Source of the DNA: Vulcanimicrobiota bacterium
Lineage (GTDB): Bacteria; Vulcanimicrobiota; Xenobia; Xenobiales; JADMJV01
DNA length: 48,043 nt
Direction: 5' to 3'
Assembly (NCBI GenBank): GCA_017307785.1
Contig: JAFKGI010000055.1
Span: forward strand, 1 to 48,043
Shown here piece by piece: positions 15,709 through 24,278 of this stretch. The position numbers and the translations under genes were made by a program. The notes below the pieces were generated by a model that saw nothing but the letters and a program-made list of their open reading frames with translations, searched no databases and was not told where the DNA came from. The first letter of the stretch is position 1. Each line of letters begins with the position of its first letter.

Positions 15709-16458
15709 CTAACCCTGGGCGTCCGTCTCCCCCACCACCGCCAGAGTGTGCTGCCCCATGTGGGTGCGGGCGTATTCTTCGCCGTGTTCGGCCACCAGCT
15801 GGTCGTGCACCAACTGGAACGGATTGGCGCTGAGGTCGCTGCCTTCGACCCAGAGGGCACGATACTGGTGGTCGCCGTGAATGGGCTGGACCGTGCTCCA
15901 GTGGTCGCCGCTGACGCCGCCTTCCAGCAGCTGTTGCTTGAGTTGCGCGCCCAGTTCCGGATCCAGGCGGTCGGCGTGAATGTGCAGACGGTCCTGACTG
16001 CGGCCTCCCTGAGAATTGACGGCCAGGGCGATGGCGTCGCGCGGAAGCTGCTCCGGGGTGGTGCCTAGCGACTCGGCGGAGGCGCGCCGGCCGTCTTTCC
16101 AGGCGTCGGCGAAGTAATTCTCGCTGCCGGGCTCATACAGCTGGGTGGATTCCACGCCCGAGATGGGAGTGGTGGGAATGGTGAGCAGGTCGTGTGGATG
16201 GTCTTTGCCGCCCATGACCACATAGCCGTGCTCGCGGTTAACCACGCGGGCATCGTCCAGGCCCGGCCCTAATTGAGCCTGGTCGGCCAGTTTGCCGAGG
16301 CGGTCGGGATTACCGTAGCGCTGGATGAGAGCGCCGTCGGCATCTACGGTGGTGCGCGTCACCGAATCCTGGGGAGCCGCGCTGGGAGCGGACGCAGCCA
16401 TCGCTCCGGCCACGGCCAGAGTTCGCAGCACGGTCAGGGGCGCGCGCAGAGCATCCAT
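15709..16458 (-). CDS. CDP-diacylglycerol pyrophosphatase-like protein (CDH family), interrupted
   Basis: The 249-residue reading frame has a signal peptide (LRTLAVAGAMAASAPSAA) and a HIT-like CDH domain (PF02611): LLTIPTTPISGVES, then NSQGGRSQDRLHIHAD with the catalytic His-x-His. Family members hydrolyse CDP-diacylglycerol to phosphatidate and CMP in the periplasm. The frame ends at a TAG although recognisable C-terminal sequence continues in frame for 35 codons, so the gene is either a recent pseudogene, read through, or affected by a sequence error. It lies downstream of the small helical protein gene and upstream of the Pit gene, both on the same strand. Confidence 0.78.
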   Translation of the reverse strand: MDALRAPLTVLRTLAVAGAMAASAPSAAPQDSVTRTTVDADGALIQRYGNPDRLGKLADQAQLGPGLDDARVVNREHGYVVMGGKDHPHDLLTIPTTPISGVESTQLYEPGSENYFADAWKDGRRASAESLGTTPEQLPRDAIALAVNSQGGRSQDRLHIHADRLDPELGAQLKQQLLEGGVSGDHWSTVQPIHGDHQYRALWVEGSDLSANPFQLVHDQLVAEHGEEYARTHMGQHTLAVVGETDAQG

Positions 16459-16513
16459 GACGACCAGGATAGCAGCCGTTTGTAACAGCCAGGTTTCCCC
16501 GGCCTTTAGAATC

Positions 16514-16765
16514 CTATAACAGGGCGCGGGCGCTTTCGCTGTTCTTGTTGGCCGAAGACATCTTGTCTTTCTGGATGCCGAAGGTGATGTCGTTGATCGA
16601 AGTCATCATTTTGGCCACGTTGGCGCGATCGTTCTCGTCGGCCTTGCGCAGCTCCAGCTGGGTTTGCAACTGAGTGGACTGGGCTTGACGCTGGTCGGTC
16701 TGCTGCATCTGCTGGTCGAGCGCCTGCGAATTGTAGTTGGTGATGTTGCCGATCGATGATGCCAT
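16514..16765 (-). CDS. Small Gln-rich helical protein, function unknown
   Basis: The 83-residue protein has no signal or membrane segment. It is predicted helical and rich in Gln, Asn, Ser and Asp (for example NSQALDQQMQQTDQRQAQ), with a hydrophobic patch MMTSINDITFGIQ. The composition resembles small secreted filament or needle-like proteins, but I see no type III or type VII genes nearby, so this is only a resemblance. A GCGAGGA ribosome site lies 8-9 bases before the ATG. It lies 55 bases upstream of the CDH gene on the same strand. Confidence 0.72.
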   Translation of the reverse strand: MASSIGNITNYNSQALDQQMQQTDQRQAQSTQLQTQLELRKADENDRANVAKMMTSINDITFGIQKDKMSSANKNSESARALL

Positions 16766-16920
16766 GAATGATGTCCTCGCTTCTTGAACTCCCCCACCCC
16801 TAGCTTAAGAAGTCGGAATGAACAGCAGCGGCGCCAACCTTAGGGCTGCTTATGGTCTGGATAAAAGGGCTCTAAAGATGGGCAGGACTTATTTTGTGAG
16901 CGTTTCGAAGTGGGTTGCTT

Positions 16921-19900
16921 ATGCGCGAACTCACCTTTTTACTCAACGGAGAGCGCGTCACTCTGAACAATCCCGACCCTGCTCTGTTGCTTTCCGACTT
17001 TCTGCAGCAGCGCGGAGTGACCGGCACCAAGGTGGCCTGTGGTCAGGGGGGTTGCGGCGCCTGCACGGTCATGATTTCGCGGCGGGTGGACGGGCGAGTG
17101 GTGCATCACGGCGTCAACGCCTGTTTGAAGGCCGTTTGTTCGCTGGACGGGATGAGTGTGACCACCACCGAGGGGATTGGTGACGTGCACCACGGCCTGG
17201 ATCAGGCCCAGCACTGCATCGCCGCCCACAACGGAACCCAGTGCGGTTTTTGCACACCCGGCTTTGTGATGAACGCGCACGCGCTGCTGCGCGCCCGGCC
17301 CCAGGCCCGTGAGCAGGACTTTGAGGACAGTTTCGGCGGCAATCTCTGTCGCTGCACCGGCTATCGGCCGATTTTGCACGGGATGCGCACGCTGGCCAGC
17401 GACTACGACGCTTCTCGCGACCAGACGCCGCCCTGTGTGGTGGATCCGACTTTTCCGATCAAGCTGCGCGAAGAGCCGGTAGAGATCTCGCTGTTGGATG
17501 CGCCGGAGGGGGGCAGGCGCTTCGTATCGAGGCGCCACCAGTGGGTGCGTCCCGAATCTCTGGCCGAGGCGCGTTCCTTGAAGGCCTCGCTAGTGCGCGA
17601 GCACGGCGCCGCTCAGGTGAAACTGGTGGTGGGCAACACGGCCATCGGCATTTACGCTCACGAGGACCCGGCTTTTTTCATCGACATCAGTCAGCTGCCC
17701 GAACTGACCGTGTTGGAGGAGCTGGAAGACGGCCTGCTGGTGGGCGCGGCCGTGGTGATTCAGGATCTGCTCGACTTTGCCGAGGCGGTGATCGAGCGCC
17801 GGCCCGTCGAGCAGACCGTGGGTCTGCGCGAGCTGGTGCGTCACGGCAAGCTGATTGCGGGACGCCAGGTGCGCAGCGCCGGCAGCGTGGGCGGCAATGT
17901 GGCCATCACCACCGGCCATGCCCTGCAAGGCGAGCCATTTCCCTCCGACCTGTTCGCCATTTTGACGGCCCTGGGAGCCCGCGTGACCATGACGTCGGGT
18001 GTGGTCGGGATGTTGGAGCTGCCGCTGGGGGAGCTGGCGGCCGAGGAGCTGTTCGAATCCTTCTTCCTCCCCTACTCCGTGGCCGGCGAACGAATTCAGA
18101 CTCATCGGGTGGCCCGGCGCAAGCAGAATTCCCATCCGCTGGTCAACGCCGGTTTTCGGCTCCAGGTCGGTGAAGACGGGCGGGTAGAGCGGCTGAGCAC
18201 CGTTTTCGGCGGTTTGACCCGGATGCTGCGTGCGGCCCGGCGCACCGAGGAGTTTGTGGTGGGCAAGCGGCTGGAGGAGTGTCTGGGGGAAGCGCTGGCC
18301 GTTTTGCAGGCCGAGCTGGCCGAGTGGGAGGTGGTGGAGGACGAGGAGGCCATCGGAGTCGACTATCGCTTAGGGGTGGCGCGCAATTTCTTGTTCAAGT
18401 TTCTGGCCGGCGTGACGCCCGTGGAGCGGCCGCTGTCCGGCGGGGTGCAGAGCTTTGCCCAGGAGCCCCAGATGTTTCCGGTGACTCAGCCGATTCTGAA
18501 GCAGAAAGCCTTTGTGCAGGCCAGCGGCGAGGTCAAGTTCACTCAGGATCTGCCCTTGCCCGTCGGCGGCTACCACGCGGTGATGGTATGGAGCCGACGG
18601 GCCCACGCGCGTTTTCGACTACCCGATGGTTTGCGCAACTTTGTGCACGCGGGGGATGTGCCCGGCCAGAATCTCATCGGGCTGGGCGATGATGATCCGG
18701 TCTTCAGCGACGGGGTGGTGACCAGCGTGGGGGCGCCCATCGGGCTGGCCGTGGCCAAGACGCTGGCGGAGGCGAGGGCGGCGGCACAGTGGATCGGCGA
18801 CCAGATTGAATACGAGGATTTGCCGGCAGTTCTGACTTTGGATGAGGCCATAGAACAGAACACGGCTCTGCCGCAGCTGCGCTTTGCCAAGGATCCGGAT
18901 GAGGACATTCAGCAACGCATCCCCACCATTACCCGACCGGGCAGCGATGAGGGGTGGTTGCGCCAGCCGAGTGTTCCTTTGCCGGGCACCGAGGTGGTGC
19001 AGGGGCGCATGCGGGTGGGGGCTCAGGCCCAGTTTTACCTGGAGACGATGTGCGCGCTAGCCGTTCCCGGGTCGTATCATCACATGACCATCTACAATTC
19101 CACCCAGAATCCCAACGGCGACCAGCGCAATGTGGCCCGAGCCCTGGGCGTTCGGGTGAACCAGATTTCCGTGTGTGTGGATCAGATCGGGGGCGGCTTC
19201 GGCGGCAAGCAGCATCGCTCCGGACTGGTGGCGGCGGCGGCGGCGGTGGCCGCGCGCAAGCTGGGCAAACCCGTGCGTCTGCTCTATGACCGGGCCACCG
19301 ATATGACCATGGTGGGCAAGCGCCATCCTTATCTGGGGGATTATTCGCTGGCCTTTACCCCGGAGGGACGCTTTGAGGGGTTTCGCCTGGATCTGCATTC
19401 GGATGCCGGCGACACTTATGACTGCTCGTTTGCGGTGATGGATCTGGGATTGATGATGGCCGACGGCTGCTATCAGGTGCCCAATTTCCAGTCTAACGGC
19501 ACCGTCTATCGTACCAACAAGACCAGCAATACGGCCATGCGCACCTTCGGCACGGTGCAGCCGTATCTGATGCTCGAGGAAGCGGTGGAGCAGGCGGCTC
19601 ACCGGCTGGGGATTTCCGGAGAGGAACTGCGCTTTCGCAATTTCTACCGCAACGGCGGCCTTTATGAATTTGACCGGGCTCCTTACGGGCAGGCTCTGCA
19701 GTGGTGCAACATTCGGGAGCTTTGGAAGGATTTGGAGTCTCGCTGCTCTTTTCAGGAGCGTCTGCGGGCGGTGGAAGCATTCAATCGGGAACAGCGGCTG
19801 CGCAAGCGCGGCATCATGATGCTGCCCTTGAAGTACGGCATTGGCTTCACCGAGCCCCGCGGTTCCTTGAACTCCTCGAGCGCGCTGGTCAATATCAACT

Positions 19901-20865
19901 TCAGCGACGGCTCGGTGACGGTGGTGCACGGCGCGGTGGAAATGGGTCAGGGCGTGCACACCAAGATCGCTCAGGTGGCCGCCCAGACGCTGGGAATTCC
20001 CCTCGAGTGGATTCGTATCGGGGACAATCATACCGATACCATCGTGAATGCTCCGGCCACGGCCGCTTCCACCGGTTACGACCTGAACGCGGGCGCGGTG
20101 GAAAAATGTTGCCGGGTTTTGCGCGAGCGGTTGCAGCACTTCTGCCGCGATCTGGAGCAGTTCAATCCCCACGACTGCATCAGCGAGTGGCGCATCGATT
20201 GGGTGGACCGCTGGCAAGAAATCGTGGCCCGTGCCTGGCTGCACCGCATTTCGCTGAGCGCGGCCGAACTCTACAAGAGTCCCCACTATGCCGGTCCCAG
20301 CGAGCGTCATCCTCAGGGCCATCCGTTTTTGTATTACGTGTGGGGGGTGGCCTGCAGCGAAGTGGAGATCGACTGTCTGACCGGCGAATTTGAAGTGCTG
20401 CGCTCCGATTTGCTTTATGATGCGCATCGCTCGCCCAATCCGGCCATCGACATCGGCCAGATCGAGGGCGCCTTCGTGCAGGGCATGGGCTATGTCACCA
20501 CCGAGCAGATTCTTTTCAATGAACACGGGCGTTTGGTGACCGACAACACCTGGACCTACAAGCCGCCTTGCAGCAAGACCATCCCTATCGATTTTCGCGT
20601 GCATCTCTATGAGCCGGACGCGCTGACCGACAAGCATGCGTCTGCCGCCGAAGACCTGGCCGTGAAGTCTTCGAAAACCACGGGCGAGCCCAGTATGTTG
20701 ATGGGTCTGTCGGTTTGGTTCGCCATTCGCCGGGCCATCATGGCGGCTCGTCTCGAGCATTTGGGAGATTCCAGCTGGTATCCGATGGACGCACCCGCCA
20801 CCAGCGAGCGCATTCAAACGGCTTGCGGAGTGAGTTGCGAGTCTTTACTTAAGGGGAGCGTGTAG
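16921..20865 (+). CDS. Single-chain xanthine dehydrogenase/aldehyde oxidase-type molybdoenzyme
   Basis: The 1314-residue protein has the complete eukaryote-like order. A plant-type 2Fe-2S domain comes first (VACGQGGCGACTV), then the second 2Fe-2S domain (CGFCTPGFVMNA and NLCRCTGYRPI), an FAD domain (about 190-480; SAGSVGGNVAIT), and the molybdopterin domains (about 530-1300). By comparison with bovine xanthine oxidase, Gln702 (GAQAQFYLET), Arg874 (NTAMRTFG) and the catalytic Glu1256 (TTGEPSM) are kept. The residue equivalent to Glu802 is Gln764 (GGGFGGKQ), so the substrate may not be xanthine. The ATG at 16921 fits the family start. The multicopper oxidase gene follows with no gap. No xdhC or cofactor gene is nearby. 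Confidence 0.93.
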   Translation: MRELTFLLNGERVTLNNPDPALLLSDFLQQRGVTGTKVACGQGGCGACTVMISRRVDGRVVHHGVNACLKAVCSLDGMSVTTTEGIGDVHHGLDQAQHCIAAHNGTQCGFCTPGFVMNAHALLRARPQAREQDFEDSFGGNLCRCTGYRPILHGMRTLASDYDASRDQTPPCVVDPTFPIKLREEPVEISLLDAPEGGRRFVSRRHQWVRPESLAEARSLKASLVREHGAAQVKLVVGNTAIGIYAHEDPAFFIDISQLPELTVLEELEDGLLVGAAVVIQDLLDFAEAVIERRPVEQTVGLRELVRHGKLIAGRQVRSAGSVGGNVAITTGHALQGEPFPSDLFAILTALGARVTMTSGVVGMLELPLGELAAEELFESFFLPYSVAGERIQTHRVARRKQNSHPLVNAGFRLQVGEDGRVERLSTVFGGLTRMLRAARRTEEFVVGKRLEECLGEALAVLQAELAEWEVVEDEEAIGVDYRLGVARNFLFKFLAGVTPVERPLSGGVQSFAQEPQMFPVTQPILKQKAFVQASGEVKFTQDLPLPVGGYHAVMVWSRRAHARFRLPDGLRNFVHAGDVPGQNLIGLGDDDPVFSDGVVTSVGAPIGLAVAKTLAEARAAAQWIGDQIEYEDLPAVLTLDEAIEQNTALPQLRFAKDPDEDIQQRIPTITRPGSDEGWLRQPSVPLPGTEVVQGRMRVGAQAQFYLETMCALAVPGSYHHMTIYNSTQNPNGDQRNVARALGVRVNQISVCVDQIGGGFGGKQHRSGLVAAAAAVAARKLGKPVRLLYDRATDMTMVGKRHPYLGDYSLAFTPEGRFEGFRLDLHSDAGDTYDCSFAVMDLGLMMADGCYQVPNFQSNGTVYRTNKTSNTAMRTFGTVQPYLMLEEAVEQAAHRLGISGEELRFRNFYRNGGLYEFDRAPYGQALQWCNIRELWKDLESRCSFQERLRAVEAFNREQRLRKRGIMMLPLKYGIGFTEPRGSLNSSSALVNINFSDGSVTVVHGAVEMGQGVHTKIAQVAAQTLGIPLEWIRIGDNHTDTIVNAPATAASTGYDLNAGAVEKCCRVLRERLQHFCRDLEQFNPHDCISEWRIDWVDRWQEIVARAWLHRISLSAAELYKSPHYAGPSERHPQGHPFLYYVWGVACSEVEIDCLTGEFEVLRSDLLYDAHRSPNPAIDIGQIEGAFVQGMGYVTTEQILFNEHGRLVTDNTWTYKPPCSKTIPIDFRVHLYEPDALTDKHASAAEDLAVKSSKTTGEPSMLMGLSVWFAIRRAIMAARLEHLGDSSWYPMDAPATSERIQTACGVSCESLLKGSV

Positions 20866-23800
20866 ATGATCAAGAACAAAGGCCGACTGTTGGGGTTTGT
20901 GCTGGTGACTGGCTTGATGACGGCCGCTTTAGGATGGCGCGGCTCGTTGCTGGCGGTGCCGGCGGTGGCCAACTACCGCGAGCCGGTGGTGCTCTCCAGT
21001 CAGGACGGCGTGCTCGAGGTGGAACTCACGGCTCGACCCGGCGAGGGCAAGCTGGACACGGTGGAGCAGCCGGTCAAGAATATGCTGCTGTTCAGCTACA
21101 AGGTGGTCAAGGGCAAGGCCAGCAACGGGCAGATGGAGGCCGAGAACTGCTATCCCGCCCCTACCCTGAACGTGCAGCCCGGCCAGAAGCTGATCGTGCA
21201 TCTGGAAAACAAGCTGCTCAACCTGGACATCGACGACTTCTTTGATCCGGCCTACACCAAGAAGGGCCAGAAGATTCCCCAGCTGCCCAAGGCACTGGCC
21301 AACGCCCCGTTCAACCTGCACACTCACGGACTGCACGTTTCGCCGATGGGCAACTCCGACAACGTGCTGCTGATGATGCCGCCAGGAGCGCGTAACACTT
21401 ACTCGTTCCAGATTCCCGCCGACCACGCCGAGGGCATGTACTGGTATCACGGGCATTTGCACACGCTGACCACGCTGCAGACTTATATGGGACTGGCGGG
21501 CATGCTGGTGATCGGCAAGGCCGACGGCAACTTGCCGGCGGTGTCCCAGAATGGGCTGCCGGTGCGCAACATGGCCATTCAATACAATATGGTGTGTGAC
21601 CGTCAGGGCGGGTCGCATCAGTTGAACAATCCCACCTGGCCGATGTGGGTGAATACGCTCAAGAAGCCCAAAGCCGGTGAGTTGGAGTCGGGTCACTACA
21701 AGCCTTACCTGGCGCCCACCAACTTTCCCGAGACCAAGGCCGGAACCCAGTTCTTGAGCAACTGGTATGCGGGCAACCTGAGCATCGACAACAATCGCAG
21801 CCAGTTCAGCGTGATTCCCAACAATCTGATGGACTTTCGTGGGGCCGACGGCAAGTACACTCCGGCCAATCCGGGTTTGCCGGATGCCCAGCGGGACGTG
21901 CAGTTTACCGTCAACGGGCAGTTTCAGCCGCGGCTGGCCTCGCGGCCGGGTCAGACGGAGATTTGGAATCTGGCCAATATTTCGGATATGGCCTATGTGC
22001 GCGTGCGTTTGACCGAGACGGCCACGGGGGCCCATCCCAAGCTGGTGGTCGTGGGGCAGGACGGGCTACCTTATCCGGAAGTGCAGGTAGCCGGCGAGGT
22101 TTTGACCATTCCCCCGGCCACTCGTTTTGCGTTGGCGGTGACCATTCCTCAGCAGGGCGAGCTGGTGCTGGACATGCCGCCGGCTCAGGATTTGCACCAG
22201 AAGTATTCCAAGCCGGGGGTGGCCTACACCAGTCAGGGGCCGGGAAAGCCGGTGCAGGGGCGGTTGGGCACGCTGACGGTGGACCCGAAATATATCAGCT
22301 ATTTTGACGGGTTCTTCTTGTTTCCGACTCAGGTGCTGTTGCGCGCATCCGGCTCGGGAGAGCCGGTCCCGTCAGTGGATTTTGCTCCGGGTCAGAAGCT
22401 GGGCGGCCGCACGCCCTTTTTTCAGTCGCGCGGGATGAAGCCGGACGTGAAGCGCAATCTGGTGATCAACGGCGGCTTTTTGGACGAGAAGGCCAGTTTG
22501 CAGGAGGCCAAGGCCTTTATCTATGCCTTTAACGGGCGGGCTTTTCCGCATACGCCGGTGCTGCGCCCCCGTTTGAACACGGTGGAAGAGTGGTCGTTTC
22601 AGAACTACAACAACGACGAGCATCCGATTCATATTCACGTGAACGACTTCCAGGTGACCAAATGGGTGGACCCGGTGGCCGGGGAGCGCAGCGAGTTTCA
22701 GCCCTGGAGCCAGGACAATGCCAATGTGCCGGCGCCCAAGATGGGGCCGCGCGAGGCGGTGATCGCTCCCGGCGAGTTGACTCTGCGCACGCGCTTTGAG
22801 GATTTTCTGGGCACTTACGTGATGCACTGTCATCGCCTCAACCACGAGGACAATGGTTTGATGGCCACGGTCAACGTGATTCCATCGGTGTCGTCCTTTG
22901 CGGTGGCCCGGGCGGGCACTGTGCAGGTGCGCAACGGCAAGGGCGGGGCTTTGTTGGGAACGGTGGTTCCTTGGGCCGGTCACAAGGGGCCGTTGAGCGT
23001 GTGTATGGGCGACGTGGACGGCGACGCGGTGCTGGATCTGGTGGTAGGCAGCGGGCCGGGAGTGCCGGCGCAGGTGGTGGCTTACTCGGGGGCTTCGGGG
23101 TTTGCTAAGGAGCTGACGCGCTTTTCGCCGTTTGCGGCCGATTTTCGGGGCGGGGTGCAGGTGGCCGCCGGCAATCTGGACGGGCGGGCCTGTAAGGAGA
23201 ACATCGTGGTGGGCTCGGGTCCGGGTATGGCCAGCCGGGTGCGCGTGTTCCAGCTGGACCGGGTGGTCGGCGATTTTGCGCCGTATCAGGGGTCGGCGGG
23301 GGTGTCGGTGGCGGTGGGCATGGTGGAGAGCGCCTCCGGGCTGAATTCTGTGATTACGGCGCCGGGCTCGGGGCCCGCGCTGGTCCGGGTGTTCCGCTAC
23401 GAGATCGAGAATCCGGAGTTCTGCGCGCCCACTTCGGGGCCGAAGAAGATCGCCGAGTTTCTGGCCTTTGGTGCTGGTTATCGGGGGGGGGTGAGTCTGG
23501 CCTGTGACTGGACTTCGGCCATTGAGGGTGGGGCCCAGATGATCGTGGCCGGTCAGCGTTCTGGTCGTGAGGTGCGGGTGTTCTCGAGTGGGTCGGCGCT
23601 GGACGGGTTTCCTAACATGTATCAGGAGTCGCCGATGGAGGGTCACGACGGGCCGGTGCGCTTTCGTGAGGTGCTGGGCTTTGCGCCGCTTGGGCCTCAG
23701 GGCGGGTCGGTGGCTTTGACGAGCACGGTGGATGGGGCCGATTTGCTGGTCAGTAGCGGCGGCGAGGTGCGCAAGTTCGCGCTGGCCCGGGCCGGGGCTG

Positions 23801-23874
23801 AGGCGCGGGTGCTGGCGGCGCGGGCTCTGGGTCGGGTGGATTCGGGGGGTCCGGCGGTGGTCGGGGGAGACTAG
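20866..23874 (+). CDS. Exported multicopper oxidase with C-terminal FG-GAP/VCBS-like repeats
   Basis: The 1002-residue protein has an N-terminal Sec-type signal (RLLGFVLVTGLMTAALGW), without a twin-arginine motif. All copper sites are visible: NLHTHGLH (about residue 152), YWYHGHLH, DEHPIHIHVND and MHCHRLNHEDNGLM (about 654). From about 690 to the end, repeated units such as GDVDGDAVLDLVVGSGPG form a beta-propeller of the integrin-alpha/VCBS type, with calcium-loop-like Asp residues. The fusion suggests a surface-associated oxidase of phenolics, metals or large substrates. The ATG directly follows the stop of the molybdoenzyme gene, with AAGGGGAG upstream, so the pair is an operon. Confidence 0.92.
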   Translation: MIKNKGRLLGFVLVTGLMTAALGWRGSLLAVPAVANYREPVVLSSQDGVLEVELTARPGEGKLDTVEQPVKNMLLFSYKVVKGKASNGQMEAENCYPAPTLNVQPGQKLIVHLENKLLNLDIDDFFDPAYTKKGQKIPQLPKALANAPFNLHTHGLHVSPMGNSDNVLLMMPPGARNTYSFQIPADHAEGMYWYHGHLHTLTTLQTYMGLAGMLVIGKADGNLPAVSQNGLPVRNMAIQYNMVCDRQGGSHQLNNPTWPMWVNTLKKPKAGELESGHYKPYLAPTNFPETKAGTQFLSNWYAGNLSIDNNRSQFSVIPNNLMDFRGADGKYTPANPGLPDAQRDVQFTVNGQFQPRLASRPGQTEIWNLANISDMAYVRVRLTETATGAHPKLVVVGQDGLPYPEVQVAGEVLTIPPATRFALAVTIPQQGELVLDMPPAQDLHQKYSKPGVAYTSQGPGKPVQGRLGTLTVDPKYISYFDGFFLFPTQVLLRASGSGEPVPSVDFAPGQKLGGRTPFFQSRGMKPDVKRNLVINGGFLDEKASLQEAKAFIYAFNGRAFPHTPVLRPRLNTVEEWSFQNYNNDEHPIHIHVNDFQVTKWVDPVAGERSEFQPWSQDNANVPAPKMGPREAVIAPGELTLRTRFEDFLGTYVMHCHRLNHEDNGLMATVNVIPSVSSFAVARAGTVQVRNGKGGALLGTVVPWAGHKGPLSVCMGDVDGDAVLDLVVGSGPGVPAQVVAYSGASGFAKELTRFSPFAADFRGGVQVAAGNLDGRACKENIVVGSGPGMASRVRVFQLDRVVGDFAPYQGSAGVSVAVGMVESASGLNSVITAPGSGPALVRVFRYEIENPEFCAPTSGPKKIAEFLAFGAGYRGGVSLACDWTSAIEGGAQMIVAGQRSGREVRVFSSGSALDGFPNMYQESPMEGHDGPVRFREVLGFAPLGPQGGSVALTSTVDGADLLVSSGGEVRKFALARAGAEARVLAARALGRVDSGGPAVVGGD

Positions 23875-23880
23875 CGGTCC

Positions 23881-24216
23881 GGTTGGGCTTAACCGGGGTT
23901 AGGTTGGCGCGGGACATGGCGGGTGTCCCGGTGGAGCTTAACCGGGGTTAGGCTGGCTCGGGACATGGCGCATGTCCCGGTGGAGCTTAACCGGGGTTAG
24001 GCTGGCTCGGGACATGGCGGGCGTTCCGGTGGAGCTCAACCTGGGTTAGGCTGGCGCGGGACATAGCAGGCGCCCCGGTGGAGCTTAACCGGGGTCAGGC
24101 TGGCTCGGGACATCGCGGGTGTCCCGGCGGAGCTTAACCGGGGTCAGGCTGGCTCGGGACATGGCGAGTGCCCCGGTGGAGCTTAACTGAGGTTAGCCTG
24201 GCTCGGGACATGGCGG
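23881..24216. repeat. Tandem array of seven 49-bp units with two hairpins each (family B)
   Basis: The motif GCTTAACC or a near variant recurs at 23887, 23936, 23985, 24034, 24083, 24132 and 24181, exactly 49 bases apart. Each unit contains two dyads: TAACC/GGTTA, and CGGGACA/TGTCCCG with a 7-base loop (9-bp stem in the second unit). The array fills the gap between the convergent multicopper oxidase and M48 peptidase genes. It is a plausible bidirectional terminator or REP-like element. I see no other gene in this 404-base gap. Confidence 0.93.
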
Positions 24217-24278
24217 AGGCAGACGCTTACCTCGGTGTCTTTCCACCTCTCCCGGCTTCCCCCACTTTCCCTTCGGGA

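Noticed and set aside
16514..16765. Type III secretion needle-like protein
   Set aside because: Only size and Gln/Ser composition resemble such proteins; there are no secretion genes around, so I left it as unknown.
19057..20817. A 586-codon open frame antisense to the molybdoenzyme gene
   Set aside because: It lies fully inside a well-conserved gene, is His/Arg/Gly-rich and shows no domain.
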